Of a stretch of 64,000 nt of DNA, positions 52,472-62,082 are shown one piece after another (positions within the stretch are counted from its first letter, which is position 1; every line of letters begins with the position of its first letter). A program made the translations under genes and the position numbers. This DNA comes from an uncultured Porphyromonadaceae bacterium (GTDB taxonomy: Bacteria > Bacteroidota > Bacteroidia > Bacteroidales > Muribaculaceae). The stretch covers positions 1 through 64,000 of the forward strand of contig CAMKOE010000002.1 in NCBI GenBank assembly GCA_946414395.1, written 5' to 3'. A model generated the notes under the pieces. It was not told where the DNA came from, did not search any database, and saw only the letters and a program-made list of their open reading frames with translations.

Positions 52472-53494
52472 ATGGGATGGTTTTCATTCACTCAAGAAAT
52501 CGCTGTCGATTTAGGAACAGCCAACACCATTATCATCCATAATGACCGCATCGTCATCGACGAGCCGTCGGTCGTGGCCCTGGATTCCAAGACCAACAAG
52601 CCCATCGCCGTGGGTGAGCGCGCCCGCGAGATGCACGGCAAGGTGCACGAGGGCATCCGCACCGTGAGGCCCCTGAGCGACGGTGTGATTGCCGACTTCA
52701 ATGCCGCCGAGCACATGATACGCGGCATGATCAAGAAGGTGAGCGCCAAGAACCACTGGTTCTCCCCCTCGCTGCGCATGGTCGTGTGTGTCCCCTCGGG
52801 CTCGACCGAGGTCGAGATCCGCGCCGTGCGCGACTCGAGTGAGCACGCCGGTGGCCGCGACGTCTATATGATCTACGAGCCCATGGCAGCCGCCCTGGGT
52901 ATCGGCCTTGACGTGCTGGCACCCGAGGGCAACATGATTGTTGACATCGGTGGCGGTACGACCGAGATCGCCGTCATCTCGCTGGGTGGCATCGTGAGCA
53001 ACAAGAGCATCCGCACCGCTGGTGACGACCTGACCGAGGACATCCAGGAGCACATGCGCCGCGCCCACAACGTGCGCGTGGGTGAGCGCACTGCCGAGGC
53101 CATCAAGATCAACGTCGGCTCGGCATTGACCGACCTGGGTCCCGACGCCCCCGAGGACTTCATCATCCACGGCCCCAACCAGGTCAACTCGCTGCCGCTG
53201 GAGGTTCCCGTGACCTATCAGGAGGTGTGCCACTGCATCGAGAAGTCGATTTCCAAGATTGAGGCCGCTGTGCTGAGTGCCCTGGAGCAGACTCCTCCCG
53301 AGTTGTACCAGGATATCGTGCACAACGGTATCTTCCTGACCGGTGGCGGTGCGCTGCTGCGCGGTCTGGACCGTCGCTTGACCGACAAGATCGGCATCGA
53401 GTTCCACGTTGCCGAGGATCCCTTGCACGCTGTTGCCAAGGGTACCGGCATTGCATTGAAGAACATCAAGCACTTCAAGTTCCTGATGCGCTGA
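52472..53494 (+). CDS. mreB: rod shape-determining protein MreB
   Basis: A 340-residue actin-like ATPase. N-terminal AVDLGTANTIIIHNDRIVIDE (phosphate 1), IVDIGGGTTEIAVISLGG (phosphate 2), EPMAAALGIGL (connect) and LTGGGALLRGLD (adenosine) are all present. It forms membrane-bound filaments that guide cell-wall elongation. It leads the operon mreB-mreC-mreD-mrdA-rodA. Confidence 0.98.
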   Translation: MGWFSFTQEIAVDLGTANTIIIHNDRIVIDEPSVVALDSKTNKPIAVGERAREMHGKVHEGIRTVRPLSDGVIADFNAAEHMIRGMIKKVSAKNHWFSPSLRMVVCVPSGSTEVEIRAVRDSSEHAGGRDVYMIYEPMAAALGIGLDVLAPEGNMIVDIGGGTTEIAVISLGGIVSNKSIRTAGDDLTEDIQEHMRRAHNVRVGERTAEAIKINVGSALTDLGPDAPEDFIIHGPNQVNSLPLEVPVTYQEVCHCIEKSISKIEAAVLSALEQTPPELYQDIVHNGIFLTGGGALLRGLDRRLTDKIGIEFHVAEDPLHAVAKGTGIALKNIKHFKFLMR

Positions 53495-53592
53495 TTCTAG
53501 TTTCCGGTTGTGAGTTTACAGATTCCAGTACACAGCCAAGAGTCTTTGTACTGATGAATTAAGACTTACGACCTACAACTGATAAAGGCGAG

Positions 53593-54621
53593 ATGAATAA
53601 TCTGCTCAACTTTTTTGTCAAACACAGTGCGTGGTTCATTTTCGCAATCTATGTGATATTGAGCCTCGTGCTGTTGTTTAAGGATAACCCTTACCAGCAG
53701 AGCGTCTACTTGACGTCGGCCAACTCGCTGAGTGCCGCCGTGTACAAGGCGTTCAACAGCGTCACGTCCTACTTCCACCTGCGGGACATCAACGAGAGCC
53801 TGCAGGAGCGTAACGCCGCGCTGGAGATGGAACTGATTGAGTTGCGCAACCAGGTGAACGACCTGGCCTTGCTCTCGCCCGACTTCCTGCACCAGCCCGC
53901 GTTGAGCCAGTACACGTTTGTCATGGCCAACGTGATCAGCAACAGTATCTCGCAGCCCAACAACTACATCACCATCAACCGCGGCTATGACGAGGGCGTG
54001 AAACCCGAGATGGGCGTCATCGACCAGAACGGCGTCGTGGGCATCGTCAACGTCGTGGGCCACCACGCCGCCAGGGTCATCTCGCTGCTCAATCCCCACA
54101 TGAGGCTCTCGTGTAAACTCAAGGGGAGCGGCTTCTTTGGCAGTCTGGTGTGGGACGGCAAGAGTCCGCAGCATGCCGTGCTGGAAGAATTGCCCAAGCA
54201 CGTCACCTTTCACAAGGGAGACACCATCGTCACCAGTGGCTACTCGGCCGTGTTCCCCGAGGGCATCATCGTGGGCACCATCGTGGGACTGGCACGCGGC
54301 ATGAGCGACAGTTTTGTGTCGCTGCGCATCAGGCTGACCACCAACTTCAGCCAGTTGAGCAGCGTGCGCGTGATTACCAACAACATGAGTTCACAGATTG
54401 ACGCCCTGCGCCGTGCCGAGCAAGGAATCGACACCGCCGCCAACATCGAGACTCGTCCCGAAATCAAGCCCGAGATCGTTGACGTTGTCCCTGGCGAGAC
54501 GCAGGACAAGCCCAAGCGTCCGGCCAAGGAACCCGTTAAGGAACCCGTTAAGGAACCCGTGCCAGAGCCTGTTCAACCCGTCCAGTCCGTTGAACCCGAA
54601 ACACCAGTAGAACAGCCATGA
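53593..54621 (+). CDS. mreC: rod shape-determining protein MreC
   Basis: A 342-residue protein with one N-terminal membrane helix (AWFIFAIYVILSLVLLF), a coiled coil (INESLQERNAALEMELIELR) and the periplasmic beta-barrel domain (INRGYDEGVKPEMGVIDQNGVVGIVN). The C-terminus is an unusual proline tail with KEPVKEPVKEPVPEPV repeats, encoded by a 12-bp tandem repeat (GTTAAGGAACCC, 54526-54560). It links MreB to PBP2 in the elongasome. It overlaps mreD by 4 nt. Confidence 0.93.
   Translation: MNNLLNFFVKHSAWFIFAIYVILSLVLLFKDNPYQQSVYLTSANSLSAAVYKAFNSVTSYFHLRDINESLQERNAALEMELIELRNQVNDLALLSPDFLHQPALSQYTFVMANVISNSISQPNNYITINRGYDEGVKPEMGVIDQNGVVGIVNVVGHHAARVISLLNPHMRLSCKLKGSGFFGSLVWDGKSPQHAVLEELPKHVTFHKGDTIVTSGYSAVFPEGIIVGTIVGLARGMSDSFVSLRIRLTTNFSQLSSVRVITNNMSSQIDALRRAEQGIDTAANIETRPEIKPEIVDVVPGETQDKPKRPAKEPVKEPVKEPVPEPVQPVQSVEPETPVEQP
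54526..54560. repeat. 12-bp tandem repeat in the 3' end of mreC
   Basis: AAGGAACCCGTT repeated nearly three times; encodes the K-E-P-V tail. Confidence 0.85.
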
Positions 54622-55136
54622 CCAAGACCATCGTACAATTCATCACGCTCTTCCTGGCGCTCGTCGTGCTGCAACTGGTGTGCAACAGGATTGTGCTCTT
54701 CAATGTCGCCATGCCCGTGGTGTTCATCTACCTCATCCTGAGGTTACCGGTCAACCTGCATGGCGGATGGGTGCTGACGATTGCATTCTTCAGCGGCCTG
54801 ATCATCGACATCTTTAACAACACGCCGGGCATGAACGCGCTGGCATGTACCATTCTGGCTGCCATCAGGCGCCCGGTATTCAACGCGTTTGTCTCTCGAG
54901 AGAACGACATGAACGTTCCCATCCCGTCGGTCGACTCGATGGGCATCGGCGACTACTTCAAGTACATGGCCACTCTGGTGAGCGTCTATTGCACGCTCAT
55001 CTTCCTGATCCAGGCCTTCTCGCTGCACAACATCCTGCTCACGCTGGCGCGCATCGCCGCGAGCAGCGTCCTGTCGGTCATCATCATCTTTGGGTTGGAC
55101 ACGCTAGTCAGCACACGCCGTGAGAAAAGACTATAA
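54618..55136 (+). CDS. mreD: rod shape-determining protein MreD
   Basis: A 172-residue integral membrane protein with five or so helices (TIVQFITLFLALVVLQLVCN; VFIYLILRLPVNLHGGWVLT; AFFSGLIIDIFNN), a typical MreD pattern including L-HGG and D-x-F-NNTPGM. It is between mreC (4-nt overlap) and mrdA (17-nt overlap), so all three are translationally coupled. Confidence 0.9.
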   Translation: MTKTIVQFITLFLALVVLQLVCNRIVLFNVAMPVVFIYLILRLPVNLHGGWVLTIAFFSGLIIDIFNNTPGMNALACTILAAIRRPVFNAFVSRENDMNVPIPSVDSMGIGDYFKYMATLVSVYCTLIFLIQAFSLHNILLTLARIAASSVLSVIIIFGLDTLVSTRREKRL

Positions 55137-57045
55137 CCTCGAGAAACGCAGGCTGGTCATCGGCGGCTTTGTCGTGGCGATTGTGCTCATCTACATCGCC
55201 AGGCTAGTCCAGTTGCAGGTGCTTGACAGCACCTACAAGGCCAATGCCGACAGCAATGCCTTCATGGAGAAAGTCCTGTATCCCTCGCGCGGACTCATCT
55301 ATGACCGCAACGACTCGCTGGTGGTGTATAACGTGCCCGAGTATGACCTGGTGATGATTCCCAAGGATGTGGCCCAGTTTGACACCATCGACTTCTGCAA
55401 CACGCTGCAGATCAGCCGCGAGGAACTCGAGACTCGCCTGCAGGAGATGAAGAAAAGCCGCAGTTACTCGGCCTTTACCCAGCAAGTGCTCATGAACCAC
55501 CTCACCCCAGAAGATTACGGGCGCTTGCAGGAGAAACTGTACCGTTTCCCCGGCTTCTTTGTCGTGCAGCGCATCCTGCGCCAGTACAATTACCCCGTGG
55601 CGGCCAATGTGCTGGGCGACATCCGCGAGGTCAATGCCAAGGATATCGAGAATGACGCCTATTACCGCCCGGGCGACTACACGGGCGACCTGGGTATCGA
55701 GAAGAGTTACGAGACATGGCTGCGCGGCGTCAAGGGCAAGGAAATCCTCATCCGCGACGCCACGGGCAAGATCAAGGGCCGCTACAACGACGGTGCCGAC
55801 GATGTCGCTCCCATTGCGGGTAACAACCTGAGGCTGAGCATCGACATCGGCCTGCAAGCCTATGGCGAGATGCTCATGCAAGGCAAGGTGGGCGCCATCG
55901 TGTGCATCGAGCCCAAGACAGGCGAGATTCTCGCCCTGGTCTCCAGTCCCACCTACGACCCCTCGCTGCTCATGGGCAGGGACAGGGGCAAGAACTACCG
56001 CAACCTGGTCAACAACAGGTTGAAGCCCCTGTATGACCGATCAATCATGGCCGCCTACCCTCCCGGCTCCACCTTCAAGCCCACCCAGGGCCTGATTTTC
56101 CTGCAAGAGGGCATCATCACCACGAGCACCGTGTTCCCGTGCCGCCGCGGCTATGTGAATGCGGGCCTGCGCGTGGGCTGCCACGGTCACGGCTCCCCCA
56201 TTCCCCTCAAGCCTGCCCTGCAGACGTCGTGTAACGCCTACTTCTGCTGGGGATTCAAGTACATGATGGACAAGCGCAGCAAGTATGGCTCGACAGGCAA
56301 GGCGTTTGAGGTGTGGAAAAATCACATGGTGTCGATGGGATATGGCTACAAGTTGGGCATCGACATGCCCGGTGAGAGCCGTGGCTTTATCCCGAACACG
56401 GCTTTCTATGACAAAATCTACGGCGAGGGCCGCTGGGTGGGCCAGACCATCATCAGCGACGCCATCGGCCAGGGCGAAATCCTCGCCACCCCGTTGCAGA
56501 TCGCTAACTTGAGCGCCACTATTGCCAACCGGGGCTACTACATCACTCCCCACGTGGTGAAGAACATTGAGGGCGTCGGCGTGCTCAAGAAGAGCTTCGA
56601 GCGTCATGACACCGACATTGACAAGCGCTATTACACCGACATCGTCGAGGGCATGCGCATGGCCGTGCTGGGCGGCACCTGCACCGGGGCCAATATTCCC
56701 GGCCTGGACGTGTGCGGCAAGACGGGAACGGCCCAGAATCCTCATGGACGCGACCACTCGGTGTTTATGGGCTTCGCTCCGATGAACGACCCCAAGATCG
56801 CCGTGTGTGTGTATGTCGAGAATGCCGGCTTTGGCGCGGCCTATGGTGTGCCCATCGGAGCACTGATGATTCAGCGCTACCTGCGCGGCAATTCACCAGG
56901 CCTGCAGGCGCGGGGCCGTGCAATGGCCAGCCGCCACACGATTTCCTATCCCAAGCCCAAGAAGACGACCGGCACCAGGATAGACAAGAATAAGAAACAA
57001 ACCACCTCAAAATCGACATCTATCGGCGATGGAAGTAAGGAATGA
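55120..57045 (+). CDS. mrdA: penicillin-binding protein 2 (transpeptidase)
   Basis: A 641-residue class B penicillin-binding protein. N-terminal membrane anchor (LVIGGFVVAIVLIYIARLV), pedestal domain, and transpeptidase domain with STFK (Ser about 317), SCN (about 370, C in place of the usual x) and KTGTA (Lys about 534). It cross-links peptidoglycan during cell elongation with RodA. The C-terminus is a basic tail. It overlaps both mreD and rodA by 17 nt. Confidence 0.97.
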   Translation: MRKDYNLEKRRLVIGGFVVAIVLIYIARLVQLQVLDSTYKANADSNAFMEKVLYPSRGLIYDRNDSLVVYNVPEYDLVMIPKDVAQFDTIDFCNTLQISREELETRLQEMKKSRSYSAFTQQVLMNHLTPEDYGRLQEKLYRFPGFFVVQRILRQYNYPVAANVLGDIREVNAKDIENDAYYRPGDYTGDLGIEKSYETWLRGVKGKEILIRDATGKIKGRYNDGADDVAPIAGNNLRLSIDIGLQAYGEMLMQGKVGAIVCIEPKTGEILALVSSPTYDPSLLMGRDRGKNYRNLVNNRLKPLYDRSIMAAYPPGSTFKPTQGLIFLQEGIITTSTVFPCRRGYVNAGLRVGCHGHGSPIPLKPALQTSCNAYFCWGFKYMMDKRSKYGSTGKAFEVWKNHMVSMGYGYKLGIDMPGESRGFIPNTAFYDKIYGEGRWVGQTIISDAIGQGEILATPLQIANLSATIANRGYYITPHVVKNIEGVGVLKKSFERHDTDIDKRYYTDIVEGMRMAVLGGTCTGANIPGLDVCGKTGTAQNPHGRDHSVFMGFAPMNDPKIAVCVYVENAGFGAAYGVPIGALMIQRYLRGNSPGLQARGRAMASRHTISYPKPKKTTGTRIDKNKKQTTSKSTSIGDGSKE

Positions 57046-58498
57046 AGATGAGAATACCAACCTATTGAGGTCGGTGGACTGGTTCACGATCATCCTCTAC
57101 CTCATCATGGTCGTTGCCGGAGCAGTGAGCATCTATGCTGCCACCTACGACTATGACAAGGCGAGCATGTTTGACCTGAGCGAGTACTCGGGCAAGCAAT
57201 TCCTGTGGGCCGGGCTATCGTTCCTCATCGGCTTCTCGTTGCTGCTGATTGACAGGCGCATCTATGAGGCTTATGCCTACCCGCTCTACGGGTTCATGAT
57301 ACTACTGCTGATTGTCACCATCTTTATAGCGCCCGACATCAAGGGCTCCAGGTCATGGCTGGTGTTCGGCCCCGTGAGCCTGCAACCGGCCGAGTTTGCC
57401 AAGACGGCCACTGCCCTGGCGCTGGCTAAACTGTTCAGCACCTACGGCTTCTCGCTCAATGGCTGGCGCAACTATGCCATCGCCATCGCTATCATCCTGC
57501 TGCCCATCCTGTGCATCATCCTAGAGAAGGAGACAGGTTCGGCCCTGGTCTATACATCGCTCATCTTTGTCCTCTACCGTGAGGGCATGTCGGGATTTGT
57601 ACTGTTTGCGGCACTGATGGCTGTCGTCTATTTTGTCGTGGTGCTCAAGTTTGCCGCTATCACCTTCATGGGCATCCCGCTGGGCATGGCCATCGCCTTC
57701 ATCATGGTGATGGTGCTCATCGTGGCCATGCTGCTCATCTATTGCCGCTCGTGGATACTGGGACGCAACGTGCTGCTGGGCTACATCGCGGCTGGACTGT
57801 TGGCAGGGGGACTGACGCTGGCGGGTGTGCACGTCAACGGCTATGCCTTCTTCCTGCCTGTCATCATCCTGTCGCTGCTCTACCTGCTGTGGGGCATGCT
57901 GCATGATGACCTGAAGAAGGTGTTGATCACCATCTGCTTTGCCGCGGCGTCGCTCGTGTTCCTGTTCACCGTGAGTCTCGCGTTCAACCATGTGCTGGAG
58001 CCGCACCAGCAGACGCGCATCAAGGTCACCCTGGGCATCGAGGAGGACCTGCGCGGTGCCGGCTACAACGTCAACCAGAGCAAGATCGCCATCGGTAGCG
58101 GCGGCATCACGGGCAAGGGATTCCTGGGTGGCACTCAGACCAAGTTGAAGTATGTACCCGAGCAGCACACCGATTTCATCTTCTGCACCATCGGTGAGGA
58201 ACAGGGTTTTGTGGGCAGTGTGGCGGTGCTGCTGCTGTTCCTGGCGTTGATATTGCGCATCATCACGCTTGCCGAGCGCAACCACTCGACGTTTGCCCGT
58301 GTCTATGCCTACTGTGTCGCGTCTATCCTGATATTCCACCTGTGCATCAACATCGGCATGGTCATCGGGTTGTGTCCGGTCATCGGCATCCCGCTGCCTT
58401 TCTTCAGTTACGGCGGCTCGTCACTGTGGGGATTCACCTTCCTGCTGTTCATCCTGCTGCGCATCGATGCCGACCGCGGCAACTACGGCACGTGGTAA
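57029..58498 (+). CDS. rodA: RodA peptidoglycan glycosyltransferase
   Basis: A 489-residue polytopic SEDS protein. GSRSWLVFGPVSLQPAEFAK carries the conserved SEDS motif, EKETGSALVY and FFSYGGSSLWGF are also diagnostic. It polymerises lipid II into glycan strands with PBP2. At 489 residues it is longer than E. coli RodA (about 370), with additional helices in the middle, as is common in Bacteroidetes. Last gene of the mre operon. Confidence 0.95.
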   Translation: MEVRNEDENTNLLRSVDWFTIILYLIMVVAGAVSIYAATYDYDKASMFDLSEYSGKQFLWAGLSFLIGFSLLLIDRRIYEAYAYPLYGFMILLLIVTIFIAPDIKGSRSWLVFGPVSLQPAEFAKTATALALAKLFSTYGFSLNGWRNYAIAIAIILLPILCIILEKETGSALVYTSLIFVLYREGMSGFVLFAALMAVVYFVVVLKFAAITFMGIPLGMAIAFIMVMVLIVAMLLIYCRSWILGRNVLLGYIAAGLLAGGLTLAGVHVNGYAFFLPVIILSLLYLLWGMLHDDLKKVLITICFAAASLVFLFTVSLAFNHVLEPHQQTRIKVTLGIEEDLRGAGYNVNQSKIAIGSGGITGKGFLGGTQTKLKYVPEQHTDFIFCTIGEEQGFVGSVAVLLLFLALILRIITLAERNHSTFARVYAYCVASILIFHLCINIGMVIGLCPVIGIPLPFFSYGGSSLWGFTFLLFILLRIDADRGNYGTW

Positions 58499-58519
58499 CG
58501 CCCCACGGGCAATTCATAT

Positions 58520-58605
58520 TCACGCGAAGTCGCCAAGATATTAATTACAAGGGGTTCACATTGCGTTCTCTTGATCTTCATTTATTTCTTGATACCGATA
58601 CGCAA
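58520..58605 (+). repeat. 90-bp interspersed repeat, copy 2
   Basis: TCACGCGAAGTCGCCAAGAT, CACATTGCGTTCTCTTGAT and TTCATTTATTTCTTGATACC align in order with 13336-13430. It starts about 20 nt past the rodA stop codon. Confidence 0.75.
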
Positions 58606-58642
58606 TTTTCCATAGGAGTTTCACTTCATTCACTTAAAAAAG

Positions 58643-58680
58643 AAAAAGTCCGGCTCTCACGAGTGGGACTTTAAATTTTA
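58643..58680 (+). terminator. terminator of the mre operon
   Basis: AAAGTCC with GGACTTT around a 14-nt loop and further TTAAATTTTA; it can work in either direction. Confidence 0.7.
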
Positions 58681-58923
58681 TGAATAGAATCTGTATAGAA
58701 AAGTGCAATATCTATTTAAAAGCACTGCAAAGAACGGACTTTTTTTTGATTTGGCAAACATCAAGCAGGCCAAAAATTCTGCATTATGGTGAAAAAACTG
58801 CATATTTTACCGCTTTAGGTGGGCGAATTTACCGAAAATAATAGTCTCATGATGCTCGGATTTTCCTTCAAATTGTGAAGAAGATTGTTTTCACAGAGGT
58901 AACTTGAGGGTTCTCATTCGCCA
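58681..58923. other. AT-rich spacer without a gene
   Basis: Between the mre operon terminator and the rhomboid stop codon. Short T8 tract at about 58739-58747 and no hairpin strong enough to call. Nothing else identified. Confidence 0.6.
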
Positions 58924-60471
58924 CTATTCATCTTCATCGCCGGGAATATCCCTCTGCATCCAGCGGACATAGGCCGCTCCAGCGACACCTCCGCTCAGGA
59001 ATCCGGCAAGATGAGCCGACAGGCTCACGCCGGGCAGCACACTCGACACCATTGTGAAACCGACAAAGACAATGGCCACCGTGAACGACACTCCATAGGT
59101 CATGCGCCACGCACGGGTCTTATCAAAGAAGATGGCACTGATGCAGTATCCGTACATACCCATTATGGCCCCCGAAGCGCCAGTGACAATGCCGTCGCTG
59201 TAGATGGCACTGCACAGGGCTCCCACAATGCCCGTCCCGAAGAACACCAGCAGGCCACGCCACCCTTGCAGCAACTTGCCGAACAAGGCCAGCGCAACGC
59301 CCAAGGCAATCAGGTTCAGGGCCAGGTGCATGAAGTCGGCGTGCATGAGCATTGACGTGAGCAACCGCCACCACTCACCCAGCGTTATCAAGTGATAGCC
59401 CGTGATGGCTCCATAGTCGAGAAGCATCGATGAATGAGTATAGCCCATAGCCGTTGCTGTCACATAATAGGCCACAAGCAGGACGACAATCAGCACGCCA
59501 GACCAGTTGGCGGGAGTCTTGACAAACTTGATGACATCGTCAATCAGGTCAAGATCCCGTTCTGCCACACCTTTCCCCTTTCTAGACAGAGCATGGGATA
59601 AAAACAAGGCCAACCACACAAGCAACTGGCTGATGAGAAACAGGATCACATTCCCCTTCTCGACACGTGCCTGTGAACCGAGTTGGACATCATCAACGGG
59701 TTTGATAATGACGGGGTTGCTCTGGACAGAGAAGGCCGTGTCGTTGCTCATGATGGACGCGTCCTCGACGGCCCGCATGTAACGCTCGTAATCGTCACTG
59801 TTCTGGGGAGTGATAATGCGGAATGTCCTGCACTGGGCATCATAGCGATGGTGCTGTAACGTGTCACGCAAGGCGACGCAGAAGTCATGATGAAACTGCG
59901 CCACCATGTCCTGCTGGCCATAGAAGAAAGAGTGCTCCTTGTCCTTGACTTGATAGACCGTATAGACGCCCTTGCTGCCCTTGACAGGCGCGGCGACACA
60001 GGCCTTGAAGGTGATGTATTCCTTAGGATTCCTGGTACTCGAACGGGTATCATAGTAATAAAAATAGCCCACCTTGCCGGTGTCCACCTCCACTGGCTGC
60101 CGTGTCTGGATATACTCGTGACCGGCAATGGCGCCCTTGGTGAGGCTATCACACTGGTAGAAGGACGACATGCTGCGATGAGCCCAATCACCGACACTCG
60201 CGAGTCCCGCGATCAGACCAACAGCCCAAACGAAGTAGATGAGTGAGAGCACAGGCTGATTGCGCACCACTTGGGCCGATTTCCTCATCAGGATGACAGT
60301 GGTGGCGACCCAAGCGATTGCCACAAGCACCCTTATCGAGAAGCGGATGTTGCCCAGGCCGACCGCCCTATACAGCAACCCGAAGAGCGCCACCGACAAC
60401 AGCGAGCCCACCGTGATCGAGAAGGCACCCTTCCCCACCCTTGCCCAGTCGTGTCTATTGCCTGTCGCCAT
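58924..60471 (-). CDS. rhomboid family intramembrane protease with large N-terminal part
   Basis: The start was set at 60471 (MATGNRHDWARVGKGAFS); two earlier Met codons are possible. 516 residues. The N-terminal half has four helices and a soluble domain (about residues 115-275) containing YYYDTRSSTRNPKEYITFK. The C-terminal rhomboid domain has MLMHADFMHLALNLIALGVA, the catalytic serine in GASGAIMGMYGY (about Ser433) and the histidine in SAHLAGFLSGG. It is much longer than a basic six-helix rhomboid (200-300 residues). It faces the DUF4105 gene head to head. Confidence 0.85.
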   Translation of the reverse strand: MATGNRHDWARVGKGAFSITVGSLLSVALFGLLYRAVGLGNIRFSIRVLVAIAWVATTVILMRKSAQVVRNQPVLSLIYFVWAVGLIAGLASVGDWAHRSMSSFYQCDSLTKGAIAGHEYIQTRQPVEVDTGKVGYFYYYDTRSSTRNPKEYITFKACVAAPVKGSKGVYTVYQVKDKEHSFFYGQQDMVAQFHHDFCVALRDTLQHHRYDAQCRTFRIITPQNSDDYERYMRAVEDASIMSNDTAFSVQSNPVIIKPVDDVQLGSQARVEKGNVILFLISQLLVWLALFLSHALSRKGKGVAERDLDLIDDVIKFVKTPANWSGVLIVVLLVAYYVTATAMGYTHSSMLLDYGAITGYHLITLGEWWRLLTSMLMHADFMHLALNLIALGVALALFGKLLQGWRGLLVFFGTGIVGALCSAIYSDGIVTGASGAIMGMYGYCISAIFFDKTRAWRMTYGVSFTVAIVFVGFTMVSSVLPGVSLSAHLAGFLSGGVAGAAYVRWMQRDIPGDEDE

Positions 60472-60632
60472 GAAATAAAAAATCCTCAAAATATTCATTG
60501 CGAAATTACACATTTAATCCAGAGCGGCCAAATAATGGCAGGGGATATAGGCGTAAATATACTATCGGGCGCGGGTTTCCCGTTATTAAATTGTCAGTTG
60601 GCATCATTTTTGCCACAGTGTTAAACGTATAG

Positions 60633-61874
60633 ATGCAACGACTGTTGAAGACATATCTGACAGTGTTGTGTGCCCTGTGTGCGACGGGTACACTTGATGC
60701 CGCGCCCGAGCTGCCGTTGCCCGACAGACCCATACAGGTCCAGGAGCGGGAAGAGGACTCGGTGCGCGTGAGCCTTGTCACGTTCTATCCTGGTAGCGAG
60801 CCGCACAACATCTGGGGACATAGCGAGATCCGCGTCCAGCAAGGCCCTGTTGATCTATATTTCAATTACGGAGTGTTTGATTTCCAGGCTCCTGCGTTCA
60901 TGTGGCGCTTCATGCTAGGCAAGACCGACTACATCTGCCAGCCCGTTCCGCGGGCTTACGCCACCATGGGTATGGAGGGCCGCCGCATGATTGAGCAGGA
61001 ACTGAATCTGCCACAGGACAAGGCCATCATGGTCAAGAATTTCCTGTGGAACAACGCCCAGCCCGAGAACTGTGTTTACCGCTATAAATTCCTGAGCGAC
61101 AACTGCTCTACCCGCCCGCGTGACATCATCGAGATGGCCGCTGGTGAGGGATTGGAATACCCGCAACTGTACCGCGAGGGCACGACCTATCGTGCCATTT
61201 TGTCACATTACTGCCAGAACTATGCCTGGGAGCGGTTTGGCATCAACCTGGTGCTGGGATGGGATGCCGACACGACTATCACCAACCGGGCGGCCATGTT
61301 CATCCCCATGAAGTTGATGGACGCCGTTGCTGGCGCCACCATCAAGACCGACAGTGTCGAGATGCCCCTGGTCAAAGCGACCACCGTACCCATCGACGCC
61401 TCGACCGCCGGCCTGGTGAAGCCACCGACGCCCTGGTACCTATCGCCTCAAGCCTTTGCCCTGCTCGTGCTGTTGCTCTCGTTGAGCATCACCGCACGCG
61501 ACTGGAAACGGCGCGACATCTGGCGATGGTATGACTCGCTGCTGTTCACCGTGGGAGGTCTCGCGGGCTGTATCCTGTTTTTCCTGATATTCTTCTCGAC
61601 ACACGAGGCCACATCACCCAACATCAACATTGTGTGGCTCAACCCGCTGTTGCTGCTGCTTGCCGTGTTGCCCTGGTTCAAGAAGTGCCGTCGGCTGTCG
61701 TGCTGGCTGCATGCCGCCAACGCGCTTGTCGTGCTGTTGCTCATGCTGTTGTGGCCCGAACAGCCGCAGTCGGGAGAATGGGCATTCTTCCCGCTGATGG
61801 CATCGCTGGTGATGCGCTCGGCCATCAATGTGCTCGTGGGTTCCCAAACGACCCGCGGCCCCACCTCCAAGTAA
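60633..61874 (+). CDS. DUF4105 membrane protein
   Basis: A 413-residue protein with a signal peptide, an extracytoplasmic DUF4105 (Lnb N-terminal-like) domain (SLVTFYPGSEPHNIWGHSEI, DLYFNYGVFDFQAPAFMWRF, YKFLSDNCSTRPRDIIE) and four C-terminal helices. The conserved H, N, C residues (WGHSEI; NCSTRP) resemble a peptidase-like or NlpC/P60-like site. Function unknown. It is divergent from the rhomboid gene. A weak CATTTTTG may act as promoter at about 60604. Confidence 0.85.
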   Translation: MQRLLKTYLTVLCALCATGTLDAAPELPLPDRPIQVQEREEDSVRVSLVTFYPGSEPHNIWGHSEIRVQQGPVDLYFNYGVFDFQAPAFMWRFMLGKTDYICQPVPRAYATMGMEGRRMIEQELNLPQDKAIMVKNFLWNNAQPENCVYRYKFLSDNCSTRPRDIIEMAAGEGLEYPQLYREGTTYRAILSHYCQNYAWERFGINLVLGWDADTTITNRAAMFIPMKLMDAVAGATIKTDSVEMPLVKATTVPIDASTAGLVKPPTPWYLSPQAFALLVLLLSLSITARDWKRRDIWRWYDSLLFTVGGLAGCILFFLIFFSTHEATSPNINIVWLNPLLLLLAVLPWFKKCRRLSCWLHAANALVVLLLMLLWPEQPQSGEWAFFPLMASLVMRSAINVLVGSQTTRGPTSK

Positions 61875-62010
61875 TCAAGCGCAGGCAGCCAGTGTCTCTG
61901 GCCAGCAAAAGTCTGCATCTTGCTTGAATCACATCAACCGAAACCGCCATTTTTTAGCCTTGGCAGGTCATTTATCCTTATATTAAAGGTGTTTATCTGC
62001 CAAAAAATTG

Positions 62011-62018
62011 TATCTTTG
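62011..62018 (+). promoter_or_regulatory. promoter -7 element for secA
   Basis: TATCTTTG 65 nt upstream of the start codon. The -33 box is degenerate. Confidence 0.55.
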
Positions 62019-62082
62019 CGGTTTAGATTAAATAATCAGAACTAGAAAAAACAAATCATAACATACAACTAAACGAAATCAA

